Part shown: piece after piece, positions 43,191 to 54,618 of the stretch | How positions within the stretch are numbered: position 1 is the first letter of the stretch | Layout of the letters: the number at the start of each line of letters is the position of its first letter | DNA from: Castanea sativa | Lineage: Eukaryota > Streptophyta > Magnoliopsida > Fagales > Fagaceae | DNA length: 64,000 nt | Assembly: GCF_040712315.1 (NCBI RefSeq) | Contig: NC_134013.1 | Coordinates: 42,390,001 to 42,454,000, forward strand | Reading direction: 5' to 3' | Notes under the pieces: model-generated | Told to the model about the DNA's origin: nothing | The model's input: only the letters and a program-made list of their open reading frames with translations | Database searches by the model: none | Made by a program: the position numbers and the translations under genes

Positions 43191-45267
43191 AACATTTTTT
43201 CCTTGTGTACACACCGTGACCTGGCCCTTTTTTTTTTTTTTTTTTTTAAAAACACTAAAAAATATTTAGACTATGTGAGTGCTAGGTGCATAGAGTACAA
43301 AACAATTCTGCCAATTCATTTGACTTGACTAGACACTAGAACGCTACTAAGTTACTATACTAGCAAGTAACACTAGTACAGCAATTGTCTAACAAAACTC
43401 AAGGTTTTTTTTTTTTTTTTTTAAGAATCTGACAAAACTAATAAAAGAAGAGACAAACACAAAAGTCAAAACCGTGTGCTCCACAAACCAACAAAGCTAA
43501 AACACACGGACACCCCTAAGAGCTTTCACTCAGCGCTTCCACTGCTCAGCTCCTCCTCTCCGCCTCTATCTCTTTTTTTCTTATCTTTTTCTTTTATCTT
43601 TTCCTCTTTTAGTCCTTCAATCTTCAGACTCAGACCAAGCCTCATATTTTCTCTCCGTATATGCTTTTTGGTGTAAACTTAAAATAAATATATATTTTTA
43701 TACTTCTTAAGATCTATCTTTTTCTGGAGTTTTAAATTTGTAATTACAAGCATTTTGGTAGTGAGTTATTAACTTCTTCATCATAAATTCATGACTATAA
43801 ATAATTTTAGTTATACCCAAAACTGTCAGAATTGGAAGGATATTAATAAATGACATTAGATGCAATTCATTTCCTTAATTGATTTTATTCATTTTCTCTA
43901 AACAGGCAGGCATTGATTTGTTTTTGTAATTAAAAAAAAATCGTTTGAAAATACAGATCAACCCAACCCATCCCACCAGTTTGCCACGTCTACTCTTCTG
44001 CAATATCAAGACCTTTCTTTAGGATTGAATGAGGCCCTAAGTAAGTGTTCTACACGGAATCTTCCTCTAATTTGATTACCAATCTAGCAATTTCCTTTTC
44101 TTTTTTTTGGAAATTTGAATATTGGCAAGATTTCATTAATTATTCTATTTTCTTATAAGTTTTAGTTGATCAGATTTTATGATGAAGTACTTTTAGGTGT
44201 ATCAATATCAATTAAGAAATAAGAGCATTTTTTTGGCAAAATAATATGTATATAATTTCTTTTATGAGCTAATAATATGTATATAATGTGATTATATTTA
44301 AAATGGAAAATTACAAAACCATAGTGATTGCCAAGTTGATTGCCCAAAAACACTACAATTTGTGGTCAAGTTGATTGCCATAGATGCAATCCCTTAGTGA
44401 CTATAGTGTGACAATTATATGCAAAAAGGAATGTGTGTGTAGTAAATCGTAGATGAATAACAAGAGATGGAGAAGGAATCAAAAGAAGACTATGAAGAGC
44501 AAATGGAACTTTCAAATAGTGTTAAGTGTCTGTTTGGCATTGGATTATAAACCTATTTTTTACTTTTTAATTTTTATGTACAACTTTTTAAAATCTTACT
44601 TTTTTCACTTTTTAAAGTATAATTATATTTTAACACACTTTTAGTATAAAAAAAAAATTAGCAAAAAGTTAAATAAGTTATTCCCAAACCGACACTAAGT
44701 GTTGTTTGTACTTAGGGGATAAATTTGATATTTTTGAAAAGTCTTGGTAGCGTTTGGCATTAGACTAAATCTCAAGGATGATTTTTGTATTTTAACCTTA
44801 AGAAAAAAAAAAACATATCTAATGGTTTACTGTTCCAATTATAAATATAAAGAGTAAATTAATATTTATGTGAAATCTATAAGTAATATTGTACGCAGCC
44901 TAAAATAGTACAATTAGGCTTAACTTGAATCAAATTAATTTTTATTTTTATTCTATATCATTTACATAGTGGTATGTTTGGATGAGGAATTTTCAAAGTG
45001 ATAAATTCTAGTTAAAGTTGAGATTAGTAAAATTTACATATTAATTTATTGATTTGGACTAACAAGAAGATTATTTTAAAAGTTTAGTTATATTTTGAAT
45101 TTAGAGTTTTCAAGAATCAAATTTAGAATCCATGATTTTCCTTCTTAAAAAAAAAAAAAAAAAGATTAGAATCCATGATTTGAAGAATTGTGGTAAAAAT
45201 CCCACTTTTGAATTAATATGAATTGATCATGTTGCCACTATCATCAATAACAATGTCATTGATGATT
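43191..45267. other. AT-rich interval without recognised genes
   Basis: Contains T tracts (about 43211-43232 and 43405-43422) and a CT-rich stretch (43530-43620) that could be mistaken for a 5' untranslated region. No frame has recognisable domains, and no LTR family seen here matches. It may be the older sequence into which Gypsy-M inserted. Confidence 0.55.
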
Positions 45268-45272
45268 GTTGC

Positions 45273-45855
45273 TGATGATGCCGAAAAAATCACCAGTAAG
45301 CTGCAAGCACTTCCAAACTGAAACAATACCTGCAAAAAGAAAAGAGTGGACCTAACAGAGAGCACCGGTGTGTGCCGGCCAAAAACCCTCCGAAGGTCAA
45401 GTTAGAGTTTTTTTCACAACCCTAGAGTGCCAGAGTCGAGTTAATTATGCGTACCTTGGTTTATGAGGGCTTTGGGGTATTTATAGTAGTGTAGGGCCGA
45501 AATATGCACCTTGGCGAATAAGTACTTTCCTACTAGGAGAGTAATTTGTGGATTTTGCGTATCTCTAAGAGTTCTTTTCCTTATAGGAATCTTCTCAATT
45601 AGGGCTAAACATGTAGCTCAAGAATTCTCCTTATGGCGTATGTGTGGAGGTCAAGCAAAGCCATATCAAACTTATCGCGAGACACAAGTTGATTCCGATT
45701 AGGAGTCCATGAAGCCTAATCAATACTGATGTAGACTAAATGCTACAACCGTCCACTACGCGTCCTTGTAGCTTTGACCCGTCGACCCTCCTTATGTTAA
45801 GACCGCTCCGTCGTGATTGATGAAGAAAGATCCGTCTCATATTTGATCCTCTTCA
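45273..45855 (-). repeat. 3' LTR of Gypsy-M
   Basis: 583 bp, plus strand TGATGATGCCGAAAAAATC to GATCCTCTTCA. A minus-strand TATAAATA (45485-45478) matches the promoter position in the 5' LTR. Confidence 0.94.
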
Positions 45856-45866
45856 GTTGCCCCCTC
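45856..45866 (-). other. Polypurine tract of Gypsy-M
   Basis: Minus strand GAGGGGGCAAC directly before the LTR start TGAAGAGG. Its last five bases equal the target duplication, apparently by chance. Confidence 0.82.
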
Positions 45867-46042
45867 ATTCCTTGGGTCCGTCGCTACAAACTAGACGGAC
45901 TCATAGAGTGGCAGTCTTCCTTTCTCATGGCCATATATCGAGACAGACGGGCCAAGGTTATTTATGACAATGGACACGCGGCCTGCATTGATTGGCTGTT
46001 CTCCCTAAGCGAGGCATCCCTTCATATTCCGTGCCCTTTGCT

Positions 46043-46051
46043 CTATAAAAG
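46043..46051 (+). promoter_or_regulatory. Candidate TATA box of the Gypsy-M antisense gene
   Basis: CTATAAAAG on the plus strand, about 190 bp inside the 3' LTR and 227 bp upstream of the antisense ATG at 46270. Spacing and sequence suit a plant RNA polymerase II promoter; the interval has no competing ATG frame of note. Confidence 0.6.
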
Positions 46052-46269
46052 CTTGCCTTTTCTTCCTTCATTCTCACCTTCTTATAAAAAATTTGCAATC
46101 AAAGCGCCATCGTCATTGATATTGCGCATTTGTATCGTCCTGCTAATATATCTGCCATATCGTATTGCTCGACCTCGATTTGGTATGTGCTCTGAACTTC
46201 TTCTTTTTTTCTTTTATGCACTTTCTGTAGATCTGTCAGTGTCTTAGGTTTTACCGTCATATGTAGGTA

Positions 46270-48380
46270 ATGTCTAGTGCGTCGAGTAATCAATCGTTTG
46301 TCCGCGACGAGGTGGGCTACGATGAGGGATTCCCGTCAGGTCAAAGAGATCCTGACACTTCAAGTGAAGAAAGGAATCCGTTCGCTACCTCCCCTTCCCT
46401 AGATGACGAAGGTTTGGAGTCGGATAGTTCAGTGGAGTCTTCAAGCAATAACTTAGATGGTGTCGATCCCCCTGTTCAATCTGTGATTGGTCCGGACGGT
46501 CTTAGGGAGTTCGTCCTACTACCCCTATGGACGGTCAATGATTTTAGGTCCACAGTCACAGAATCCCATTTCAAAACAATTAGGGCCAAGTACCAAATTC
46601 CTAACAACGTCCGTATCCGTCTTCTCCATAAGTCCGAGAAACGTTACTATAGGGGGGTTGACGGTGTGGGAATCTATGAGCAAGCACTGAAGGCAGGGCT
46701 CAGATTTCCTTTAAGCTCTCTCCACCGTCGACTACTTCAATATCTTGGTCTATCCATCACACAAATCTCCCCAAACACCTGGAGGGTTTTCATAGGCATG
46801 GAGGTCTTGTATGGGGCCATGTCAAACGATGCACGAAGGTTGATGGTGGAAGAATTCTTTCACTGTTACCATCCCACGGAGATTATAAAGTCAAAGGGTA
46901 TGTATAGTTTTGTAGCCAGGAGCCCGTTGTTAAGGCTTTTCTGTGATACACCCGACTCCAATAGAGACTGGAAGAGTAGGTATTTTTTCTTGGAAGGGAA
47001 CAAGTGGATGTGTCGTCCAGGGGATAACACATATATGCCCGTCGACACAACATAGGGCATAATGCCTCCGTCGGGTATGCAATTACTATTAGTTCCCGTG
47101 TTCAAACATTTTATTTTTGTAAGTTATTCTAACCGTCTTCTTTTGCAGCTTGAGACTGTCCGCAAGTTACTTTGGAGGAGTGGAGCTTCCTGGAGAGGAT
47201 TTTCAACAAGATGAAGCTTGAAGAGAGGACGTGGACACAATTAGTCACCCTTGACACACTCCATTGGTCTTGTGAAGGCCCCGAACCAACTTCTACCGCC
47301 CGTCGTTATGACAGTACAGTTCGCAAACGTAAGCCCGTCATAAACACTTTTAGTCTCTTTCACTCATTCTTTTCTAACGCTGCACATCCGTCTTTTATTT
47401 GCAGAAATGGACGCTGCCAAGAAAAGAGCCTTCATCAAGCAGCAAGCAGCAAAAAAGAAACAAGAGGTCGGTCAACAAGCTAAGGGGACGGCTCCATCCG
47501 TTCCGTCAAAACGGAACCAACAGGAGAAGATGGACCGTCTACTAAAGAAGCAGAAGACCACCCCTGAGCCCGTCGTAGCATTGGAGGCCAAGACCAAGAG
47601 GACGGTCACTCCTGTGAAGCATGGAAAGGGTAAAGGTTTAATGAAGGGTCCAGCTCATACTGGTGAGAAACCACCTGTCCTCCTTCGAGAAGACTCAGAA
47701 TATGCCTTGGAAAAAATCTTGTCTATCATGACCGCAGATGATTATGAGGACCTTGGCAACTACGCTACAGAGGCGATGGGAGAGACGGGCCTCTTCACTA
47801 TTGCTCAGGTATTTTTAAACCCGTCTTCAAACTTGAAACCATCCTTTCTTATCCGTCGTTTACATGATATTTATTTGTACTTTGTTTTCAGGCCATGCTG
47901 ATGATGAAGGGGCTGATGGGCCGTTGTCTGAATCATGAGACAACTTTGGACCGTCTTAGGAGGAAGAATAAGATGATGGAGGACGAGCTTCATGATCTAA
48001 AGACCTGGAAGATCAACATGGAGAGAAAACTCAACTGCTCGGAGCAGGTTAGAGTAGAGCTGAAGAAGCAGACGGAGCAGTTGGCGCAAATTCTAAAGGA
48101 CAAGGAAAAGGAGGTGACGGACACCAAGACTCAGCTTCATGATGCTAAAGAAGTTGCGATCCGAGAGTATCGTGACTCCGACCTTCTTTTAACAGAGCTT
48201 GGGAGCTCCTTTGCTAACGGATTCGACGATGCCCTCCGTCAGGTCAAGGCCTCGTATCCCAATCTGGACGTGTCCTATGTCTCTATAGACGCTCAAGGAC
48301 AGATACTAGCTCAATCCGTCCATTCAGAGAGTATAGAAGATGTGTTTGCCGTCACTGCTCCTCCTGCGGATGAAGGCTAG
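46270..48380 (+). pseudogene. Gypsy-M antisense gene: four exons, Transposase_28-like domain plus coiled coil
   Basis: Plus-strand gene opposite to gag-pol. Exons by GT-AG sites: 46270-47074, 47149-47328, 47405-47808, 47892-48380; total 1878 nt, exactly 626 codons, with every intron phase compatible. Exon 1 has an acidic Ser-rich start, then a domain with YRGVDGVGIYEQALKAGLRF, LHRRLLQYLGLSITQISPN and ARSPLLRLF, resembling Pfam 'putative gypsy type transposon' (Transposase_28, PF04195). Exon 2 continues EEWSFLERIFNKMKLEERTW. Exon 3 is Lys/Gln-rich, possibly a nuclear signal. Exon 4 looks coiled coil (LRRKNKMMEDELHDLKTWK) and ends GFDDALRQVKASYP. Two in-frame stops, TAG at 47053-47055 (probably from Trp) and TGA at 47151-47153, make it a relic. 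Function of such antisense ORFs is unknown. Confidence 0.82.
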
Positions 48381-48766
48381 ACTCTTCCTCAAGATTAACC
48401 AAACGACAACCAAAAAATTGAAAGCACTTCCCCCAAGCATCAACAGCAGTAGTTTTTTTTTTTTTTTTTTTTGGGAATGTAAAAGACAAAACTTTAACCG
48501 TCGTAATTTGTTTTTTTGAACCGTCGTAATTTGTTTGTGGACATTTCCTCTTATAAGATTTAACTAGCTTATTCGCTTGCTTTTATCCGTCGTGTATTTT
48601 TAATTTATTGCTCGTATAATAGTCTAATCATGTCACAGGGGTCCGTCCAATTGTGAATTGTATGCGATTAAGACATCTTTATCTATGATGTCAGTTCGTC
48701 TCACAATTTGACTTGCACATTTCATCATTGAGAGATTGATTAGTCCATTTTCTGGACATTTATCCT

Positions 48767-49147
48767 TTTGGATGACCCGTCCATTATGTGGACAGTACAC
48801 TTTTATCCGTATAGGATTACCCGTCCACCTTGTGGAATTATATTTTCATCCTTATAGGATGATCCGTCCACTATGTGGACTCGATGAATTTTCATCCATT
48901 TTGGATGATCCGTCCACTTCGTGGACTTAGTAGAGATCCGTCCACTATTTGGACCTGATAAATTTTTATCCATTTTGGATGATACATCCACTTTGTGGAC
49001 TTAGTAGAGATCCGTCCACTATGTGGACCATAAATTTTCATCCATTTTGGATGATCCGTCTACTTTGTGGAATTAGTAGAGATCCATCCACTATGTGGAC
49101 CATAAATTTTCATCCATTTTGGATGATACGTCCACTTTGTGGACTTA
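48767..49147. repeat. Hairpin-forming minisatellite between converging genes of Gypsy-M
   Basis: At least seven units built on GGATGATCCGTCCACTATGT with TTTTCATCCATTTT spacers; single units of about 45 bp grow into compound units of about 72 bp (48896-49140). Many carry GTCCAC-TAT-GTGGAC, a 6-bp stem with a 3-base loop. The array lies between the antisense gene stop (48380) and the pol stop (49330). Confidence 0.88.
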
Positions 49148-49329
49148 ATAGATTTTGAGAAAAACACATTTCATACGTTCTGAATAAAACTCCTTTTATT
49201 ATAATTTGACTGGTAGACTATATCGTTCACAAAAAATAAAAACTTTGATTGTAGTAAGTAGAAACTATGACTATTAAAAAATAAACTGGAAATGAGGAGG
49301 GAAATGTTGCTGTTTTCTTTGCCCTTTGT

Positions 49330-50315
49330 CTACTGGTAGTATTTTTTGAGGTGCTGTGTGTTCCATGGATGGCTCAGCTCTCTTCCATCTAGCGTCTCTA
49401 AGTAGTACGTTCCTTTCCTATGCCATGAAATGATTCTGTATGGTCCTTCCTAGTTAGGACCCAGTTTTCCTTAGGAGGCATCCTTTGTAGCGCCGAGTAA
49501 TTTTCGTAAGACCAAATCTCCCACCTGGAAATCCCTGTGCCTAACCTTGGAGTTGTAATGTTTTACCATCATGTCTTGGTATCGCGCTAGTCTCTGTGCA
49601 GCTGCAGCCCTAACTTCGTCTACAAGGTCGAGTTGTAAACGCAAAGCTTCGTCATTCTTGCTCTCATCGTAGCTTTCCACACGGTAGCTTGTTAATCCTA
49701 CTTCTACCGGTATGAGGGCCTCAGTACCATACGCCAATCGAAACGGTGTCTCTCATGTCGGTGTTCTCGCCGTTGTCCTGTATGCCCATAAAACACTTGG
49801 TAATTCGTCCGGCCATATGCCCTTTGCCCCTCGAGCCGGGTCTTGATAATCTTTAACAAAGACAGGTTTATGACTTCAACTTGTCCGCTGGCCTGCGGGT
49901 GGGCGGGTGATGAGTAGTGATTTTTGATCCCAAGCTGAGAACAAAAGTCTCTGAATATGTCGTTGTCGAATTGTTTCCCGTTGTCTGAAACGAGCACCCT
50001 CGGAATTCCATATCTGCAGATAATACTTCTCCACACAAAACTACGGATGTTTTTCTCCGTGATAGTAGCCAGAGCCTCTGCTTCCACCCATTTGGTGAAG
50101 TAGTCAATACCAACCACCAAGAACTTCAGCTGCCTCGCCGCTGTTGGGAATGGACCCATGATGTCTAACCTCCATTGTGCAAACGGCCATGGAGCCGTCA
50201 TAGGGGTAAGTTCTTCCGTTGGCTGCCTAATGAAATTGCCAAATCGTTGACACTTGTCGCAAGCTCTGACATATGTGTAGGCATCCTTTTGCATTGTTGG
50301 CCAGTAGTATCTAGC
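49330..50315 (-). pseudogene. Gypsy-M integrase
   Basis: After the zinc-binding segment (ACDKCQRFG, about 50260), the core has first Asp in WRLDIMGPFP, second in VSDNGKQFDN, and Glu in ASGQVEVIN, all preserved. A frameshift near 49800 moves the frame to 49737-49471 (AYGTEALIPVEVGLTSYRVE, HYNSKVRHRDFQVGDLVLRK). Two more stops (TAA and TAG, probably from Gln and Trp) precede the final TAG at 49332-49330. No chromodomain is apparent. Confidence 0.9.
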
Positions 50316-52478
50316 TCAGAGTAGCTTGTGCACTAGAGAGCTTGATCCAGAATGGTTTCCACAAACTCCTTCATGGACCTCCCTCATCACGTAGTCCACT
50401 TCTCCGCAGTCGAGGCATCTTAGATATGGTCGGGAGAATCCTCTTTTGTATAGGACGTCTTTAATCAAGATGAACCAGGCAGCTTTAACCTTCAACTTCC
50501 TTGCGTCTTCTTTGTTATCAGGCAGTTTGCCCCCCTTGAGATACGCCATAATTGGAGCCGTCCAATAATACTCATTGCTTACCTCCTGCATGCTAATGTC
50601 ATCTAATAATGATGAAAGCTGGATGAAGGACAATACCTGTTCAGGGATGATCATGGGTTCGGCAGAAGCTGCCTTTGCGAGTCGGTCCGCTTCTTGGTTC
50701 TCCTCCCTTGGGATATGAATCATTGTGAATTGGAGGTTATTTGTTCGACCCTTCACTTCCCCAAGGTACCTTTTCATCCTCTCATTCTTGCAATCATAGC
50801 TCCCATTAATCTGACTGGCCACGATTTGAGAATTGGAGTAGACAACCGCCCTCTTAGCTCCTGTCGCTATTGCAAGCTCCAGTCCCGCAACCAAGGCCTC
50901 GTAATCCTTTTCGTTGTTAGTAGTGGTGAAGTCCAGATGGATCATGCATTCGATCTTGTCTCCTTCCGGGGTGTGGAGTATGACTCCAACACCTGCAGCG
51001 TGCTTATTGGAAAATCCGTCTGTGTGAATTCTCCATATGGGCGTCTCTTCTGCCCCCTGCTCCTTTGCGGTAGTGAATTCAGCAACGAAGCCCGCCAATA
51101 TCTGTCCTTTCACTGCCGTCTGTGGCCGATATTAGATATCGAATTCACTTAGCTCGATTGCCCATAGCGTCATCCGTCCAGCAGTTTCGGGACTGCTAAT
51201 TGCTCTCCGTAAGGGTTTATCTGTCAGGACATTTATGGTATATGCTTGAAAGTATGGCTTGAGCTTCCGAGCGGCGGTCACAAGAGCAAATGCAAGTTTT
51301 TCCATCTGGGGGTATCTCTCTTCTGCTCCTCTCAGTGCCCGGCTTATAAAGTACACGGGCTTTTGTACCTTTCCTTCTTCTCTAATGAGAGCTGCACTGA
51401 CCGCAGCTGAGGGGACGGCAAGGTACAGGAACACTTCTTCCCCCAGCATAGATGGGCTAAGCAACGGCGGAGTGGAGAGATACATCTTTAACTCTTCAAA
51501 TGCCTTTTGGCACTCGTCTGTCCATTCGAATGATCTCTTCAGTGTGTGGAAGAATGGGAGGCATTTTTCCATCGCTCTTGATACAAACCTGTTCAAGGCT
51601 GCTATCTTCCCGGTCAAGCTTTGTACTTCCTTTACCGTCCTTGGAGGAGATAGTTCCATAATCGCCTTTACTTTCTCTGGGTTGACTTCGATGCCCCTCT
51701 AGGATACCATAAATCCCAAGAATTTTCCTGCGGTTACTCCGAACGCGCATTTGTTTGGATTCAGCTTCATTTTGTATGTCCGAAGAGTATTGAAAGTCTC
51801 CTAGAGGTCCATCAGGTGATCAGACACCTTTACGCTTTTTACCAACATATCATCCACATAAACCTGCACGTTTTTGCCAATTTGGTGCGCGAACATCTTG
51901 TTCATCAATCTCTGATATGTGGCTCCCGCGTTTTTAAGCCCGAAAGGCATTACCTTGTAACAAAAAAGCCCCTGACTCGTTACAAACGAGGTTTTCTCCT
52001 GATCAGTCTTATCCAATTTGATTTGGTTGTAGCCGGAGAAGGCATCCATGAAGCTCAAAAGTTCATGTCTTGTGGTGGAATCTACCAAGGTGTCAATACG
52101 TGGGAGTGGGTAACTATCCTTAGGGCAGGCCCTATTCAGATCCGTGAAGTCGACACACATTCTCCACTTCCCGTTGGCCTTCTTGACCATTACTACATTT
52201 GCCAACCAATCAGGGTAGTACACCTCGCGTATGAAGTCTGCTTCTTGTAGCTTCCGTACTTCATCTGCTATGGCTCGATCTCGTTCGGGGGCGAACACTC
52301 GCTTCTTTTGTCGGACAGGAGAGAAAGAGGGTGACATGTTCAACCTGTGAACTATGACTGTTGGATCTATTCCCGGCATATCCTCGTGACTCCATGCAAA
52401 AACATCTTGGTTTTCTTTGAGGAACAATGCGAGTGCTTGTCGAACTGTTTGGTTGGCGAGGGTGCCGATTCTGGTTGT
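50316..52478 (-). pseudogene. Gypsy-M reverse transcriptase and RNase H
   Basis: RT begins LKENQDVFAWSHEDMPGIDP (52427 on); motifs are KKANGKWRMCVDFTDLNRAC, LLSFMDAFSGYNQI and the catalytic YVDD box (51860-51849). RT thumb and connection follow (ELSPPRTVKEVQSLTGKIAA, FFHTLKRSFEWTDECQKAFE). RNase H lies in 51113-50316 with Asp in RIHTDGFSN and NEKDYEALVAGLELA. Stops split the frame after HLMDL, MVS, FDI and LVHKLL; three are one C-to-T change from Gln and one from Arg. Confidence 0.92.
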
Positions 52479-54539
52479 TCAGTCGGGCCTAGAATCATCC
52501 AGTTGTACTTCTTCTAACTCTTCCACCGGTTCTGCCATTGTTCTCTGTTCCTCGATGCTCATTGTTTGTAGGTGGTCATCCATTTCCATCATGGCGATGT
52601 AACATTCCTGTGCAGCCACCTGATTTCCACGCAGCTCTCCAACTCCGTATTCGATGGGGAATTTGACCATTAGATGGTAGGTAGAGGTGACAGCCTTCCA
52701 TGCATTGAGAATGGGCCGTCCGAGGATGGCGTTATACGCAGAAGAGCAATCGACCACAAGAAAAGCTACATCCTTGGTTATTTGCTGTGGGTAATCTACG
52801 ACCGTCACTGACAATGTGACAACGCCTAAAGGATAGACCCTTGTTCCTCCGAAACCAACAAGGGGTGCGTTTGTTGGGACCAATCGCTCTTTAGCAATCC
52901 CCATTTGCTGGAAGGCGGGGTAGTAGAGGATATCTGCTGAGCTTTCATTGTCCACCAAAACTCGATGCATATTGTAGTCCCCTGCCCGTATGCTGACGAT
53001 GAGCGCGTCGTCATGTGGGTGGTGAAGGCGTCGTACATCTTCTTCTGAAAACCCAATGCTGGGGCTATCTCGTCGTGTCACTTTTAGTGAGGAACCTGTT
53101 GACTGGATGCTTTGAACCATCCGCAAGTAGGTCTTTCTGGCCTTTTTGGACAACCCTGCAGAAGTAGTGCCCCCTACAATCATCCGTATATCTCCTACAG
53201 GTGGTATGGGACGCTCGTTCTCCCGTCGGGGATTTTGTTCCTGGAGTTGATCCGTTCTCTCCTTCCTCACGAACTTCTGCAACCTTCCTTGCCTAATGAG
53301 GGCTTCAATTTGTTGTTTTAAGTCATAACAGTCCGTCATATTGTGGCCATGATCGCCATGAAAATGGCAGTATCTGTCTTTTGGCCTCTTGTTCGGATCT
53401 CCCTTCAGCTTGCCAGGAAATGCTAGGGTTCCATCGTCTTTGATCTGCATTAACACTTGGTCAATTGGGGCTGTGAGAGGGGTGAAGTTCATGAATCTTT
53501 CCATAGGCGGTTTGGGTCGTCGATCTTCCCGTCATTCTCTAGTTCTAGCCATTTTTCGTCCCTTGTCCGGTTGTGTATCTTCCTGCCTTTTCCTTTTTCT
53601 AGGTTTCTCCTCTCGAGCCAGCAAGGCGTCCTCTGCGTTCATATACTTCGTTGCCCTGTAAAACACTTCGGACATAGTCTTTGGGTCATTCTTGTACAGA
53701 GAAAATAGGAACTTACCCTTTCACAGCCCGCTTGTGAACGCTGCTACAAGTATCTTGTCGTCTGCCTCGTCTATCAAGAGGGCTTCCTTGTTAAAGCGGG
53801 CTATGTATGATCTAAAAGTCTTGTCTTCTCGTTGCATAATGTTCATCAGACACGCAGTAGACTTCTTATGCCGGTGACTCCTGATAAAGTGTGATACGAA
53901 CTGTGCGCCTAATTCCTTAAAAGTGCTGATGGAATTAGGTGTCAGCCTACTGTACCAGTCCCTTCCAGGCCCTTTCAACGTGGTGAGAAAAGCCCTACAC
54001 ATGATTTCATCCGGTACGCCCTGAAGATGCATTAGGGTCTTGAAAGATTCCAAGTGATCCAATGGGTCCTTAGATCCGTCGTAATTCTCCACCTGAGGCA
54101 TGCGAAACTTTAGAGGAAGGGGGCATGAATTCTCAAGCGCTGTGAAAGGCAAATCTGTCCTATGGACTAGGTCGTCTAGGTCGCTGGAGATTCGTCCTCT
54201 AAGGGCGTTCATCATCACATCCATAAGTTCCCTCATCTCGTGCATCTCAGCTGCTATATGAGTCGGCAAGGTGTCCGAGATGGATGGCCGGTTGGTCTCT
54301 TGCCGCTCCGGTCTAGTCGGAGCGTTGCTACCCTTAGGCCCTTCCGTGTTCCTCCCCTCCAGACTAGCACCTTCCTGGTCTTCCTCTGGTGCACTCGGGT
54401 GTGCATTCCTTTACCGCAGTTGCTCTTCTAAATCATGATTCTACTTGGTGAGGCGCTCAACCGCCGCCGCAAGCGTTTGGACTTGCCTCTCTAGAGCTGT
54501 GGCGTGCAGTTTGTCGCCTTGATTGTTGGTTGTTTCCAT
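52479..54539 (-). pseudogene. Gypsy-M gag and protease
   Basis: gag starts at the ATG complementary to 54537-54539 (METTNNQGDKLHATALERQV), has two early stops, then is open over 54269-53721: PLPLKFRMPQVENYDGSKDP, IMCRAFLTTLKGPGRDWYSR, FKELGAQFVSHFIRSHRHKK. Two further stops precede 53504-52479, which holds an atypical finger C-H-F-H-G-D-H-G-H-N-M-T-D-C and the protease (HRVLVDNESSADILYYPAF, with Glu where Gly is usual after Asp-Asn; AILGRPILNAWKAV). The frame continues into RT after one TGA, so gag-pro-pol was probably one long ORF. Confidence 0.9.
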
Positions 54540-54600
54540 CGATCGAGTGAGTACCATGCAACTCTTTGTCTCAGGGATAGAGCAAAGGTTAAATAAGCTT

Positions 54601-54616
54601 CCCACAGACGGCGCCA
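54601..54616 (-). other. Primer binding site of Gypsy-M
   Basis: Minus strand TGGCGCCGTCTGTGGG, two bases from the 5' LTR. This sequence commonly follows the 5' LTR in plant gypsy elements; I do not name the tRNA. Confidence 0.85.
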
Positions 54617-54618
54617 GC

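Noticed and set aside
43476..44060. Possible 5' end of a host gene (CT-rich stretch, Ser/Phe-rich frame)
   Set aside because: No homologous coding exon follows on either side of Gypsy-M, and the frame is low complexity.
45856..45860. GTTGC after the left Gypsy-M LTR as a third target duplication
   Set aside because: It belongs to the polypurine tract (GAGGGGGCAAC on the minus strand); identity with the TSD is probably coincidental.
45813..46247. A 144-codon plus-strand frame before the antisense gene
   Set aside because: It begins in the LTR, overlaps the TATA box and lacks recognisable domains; more likely promoter and 5' UTR.
48767..49147. CRISPR-like regularly spaced repeats
   Set aside because: Units are degenerate and contiguous without unique spacers, in a plant retrotransposon.
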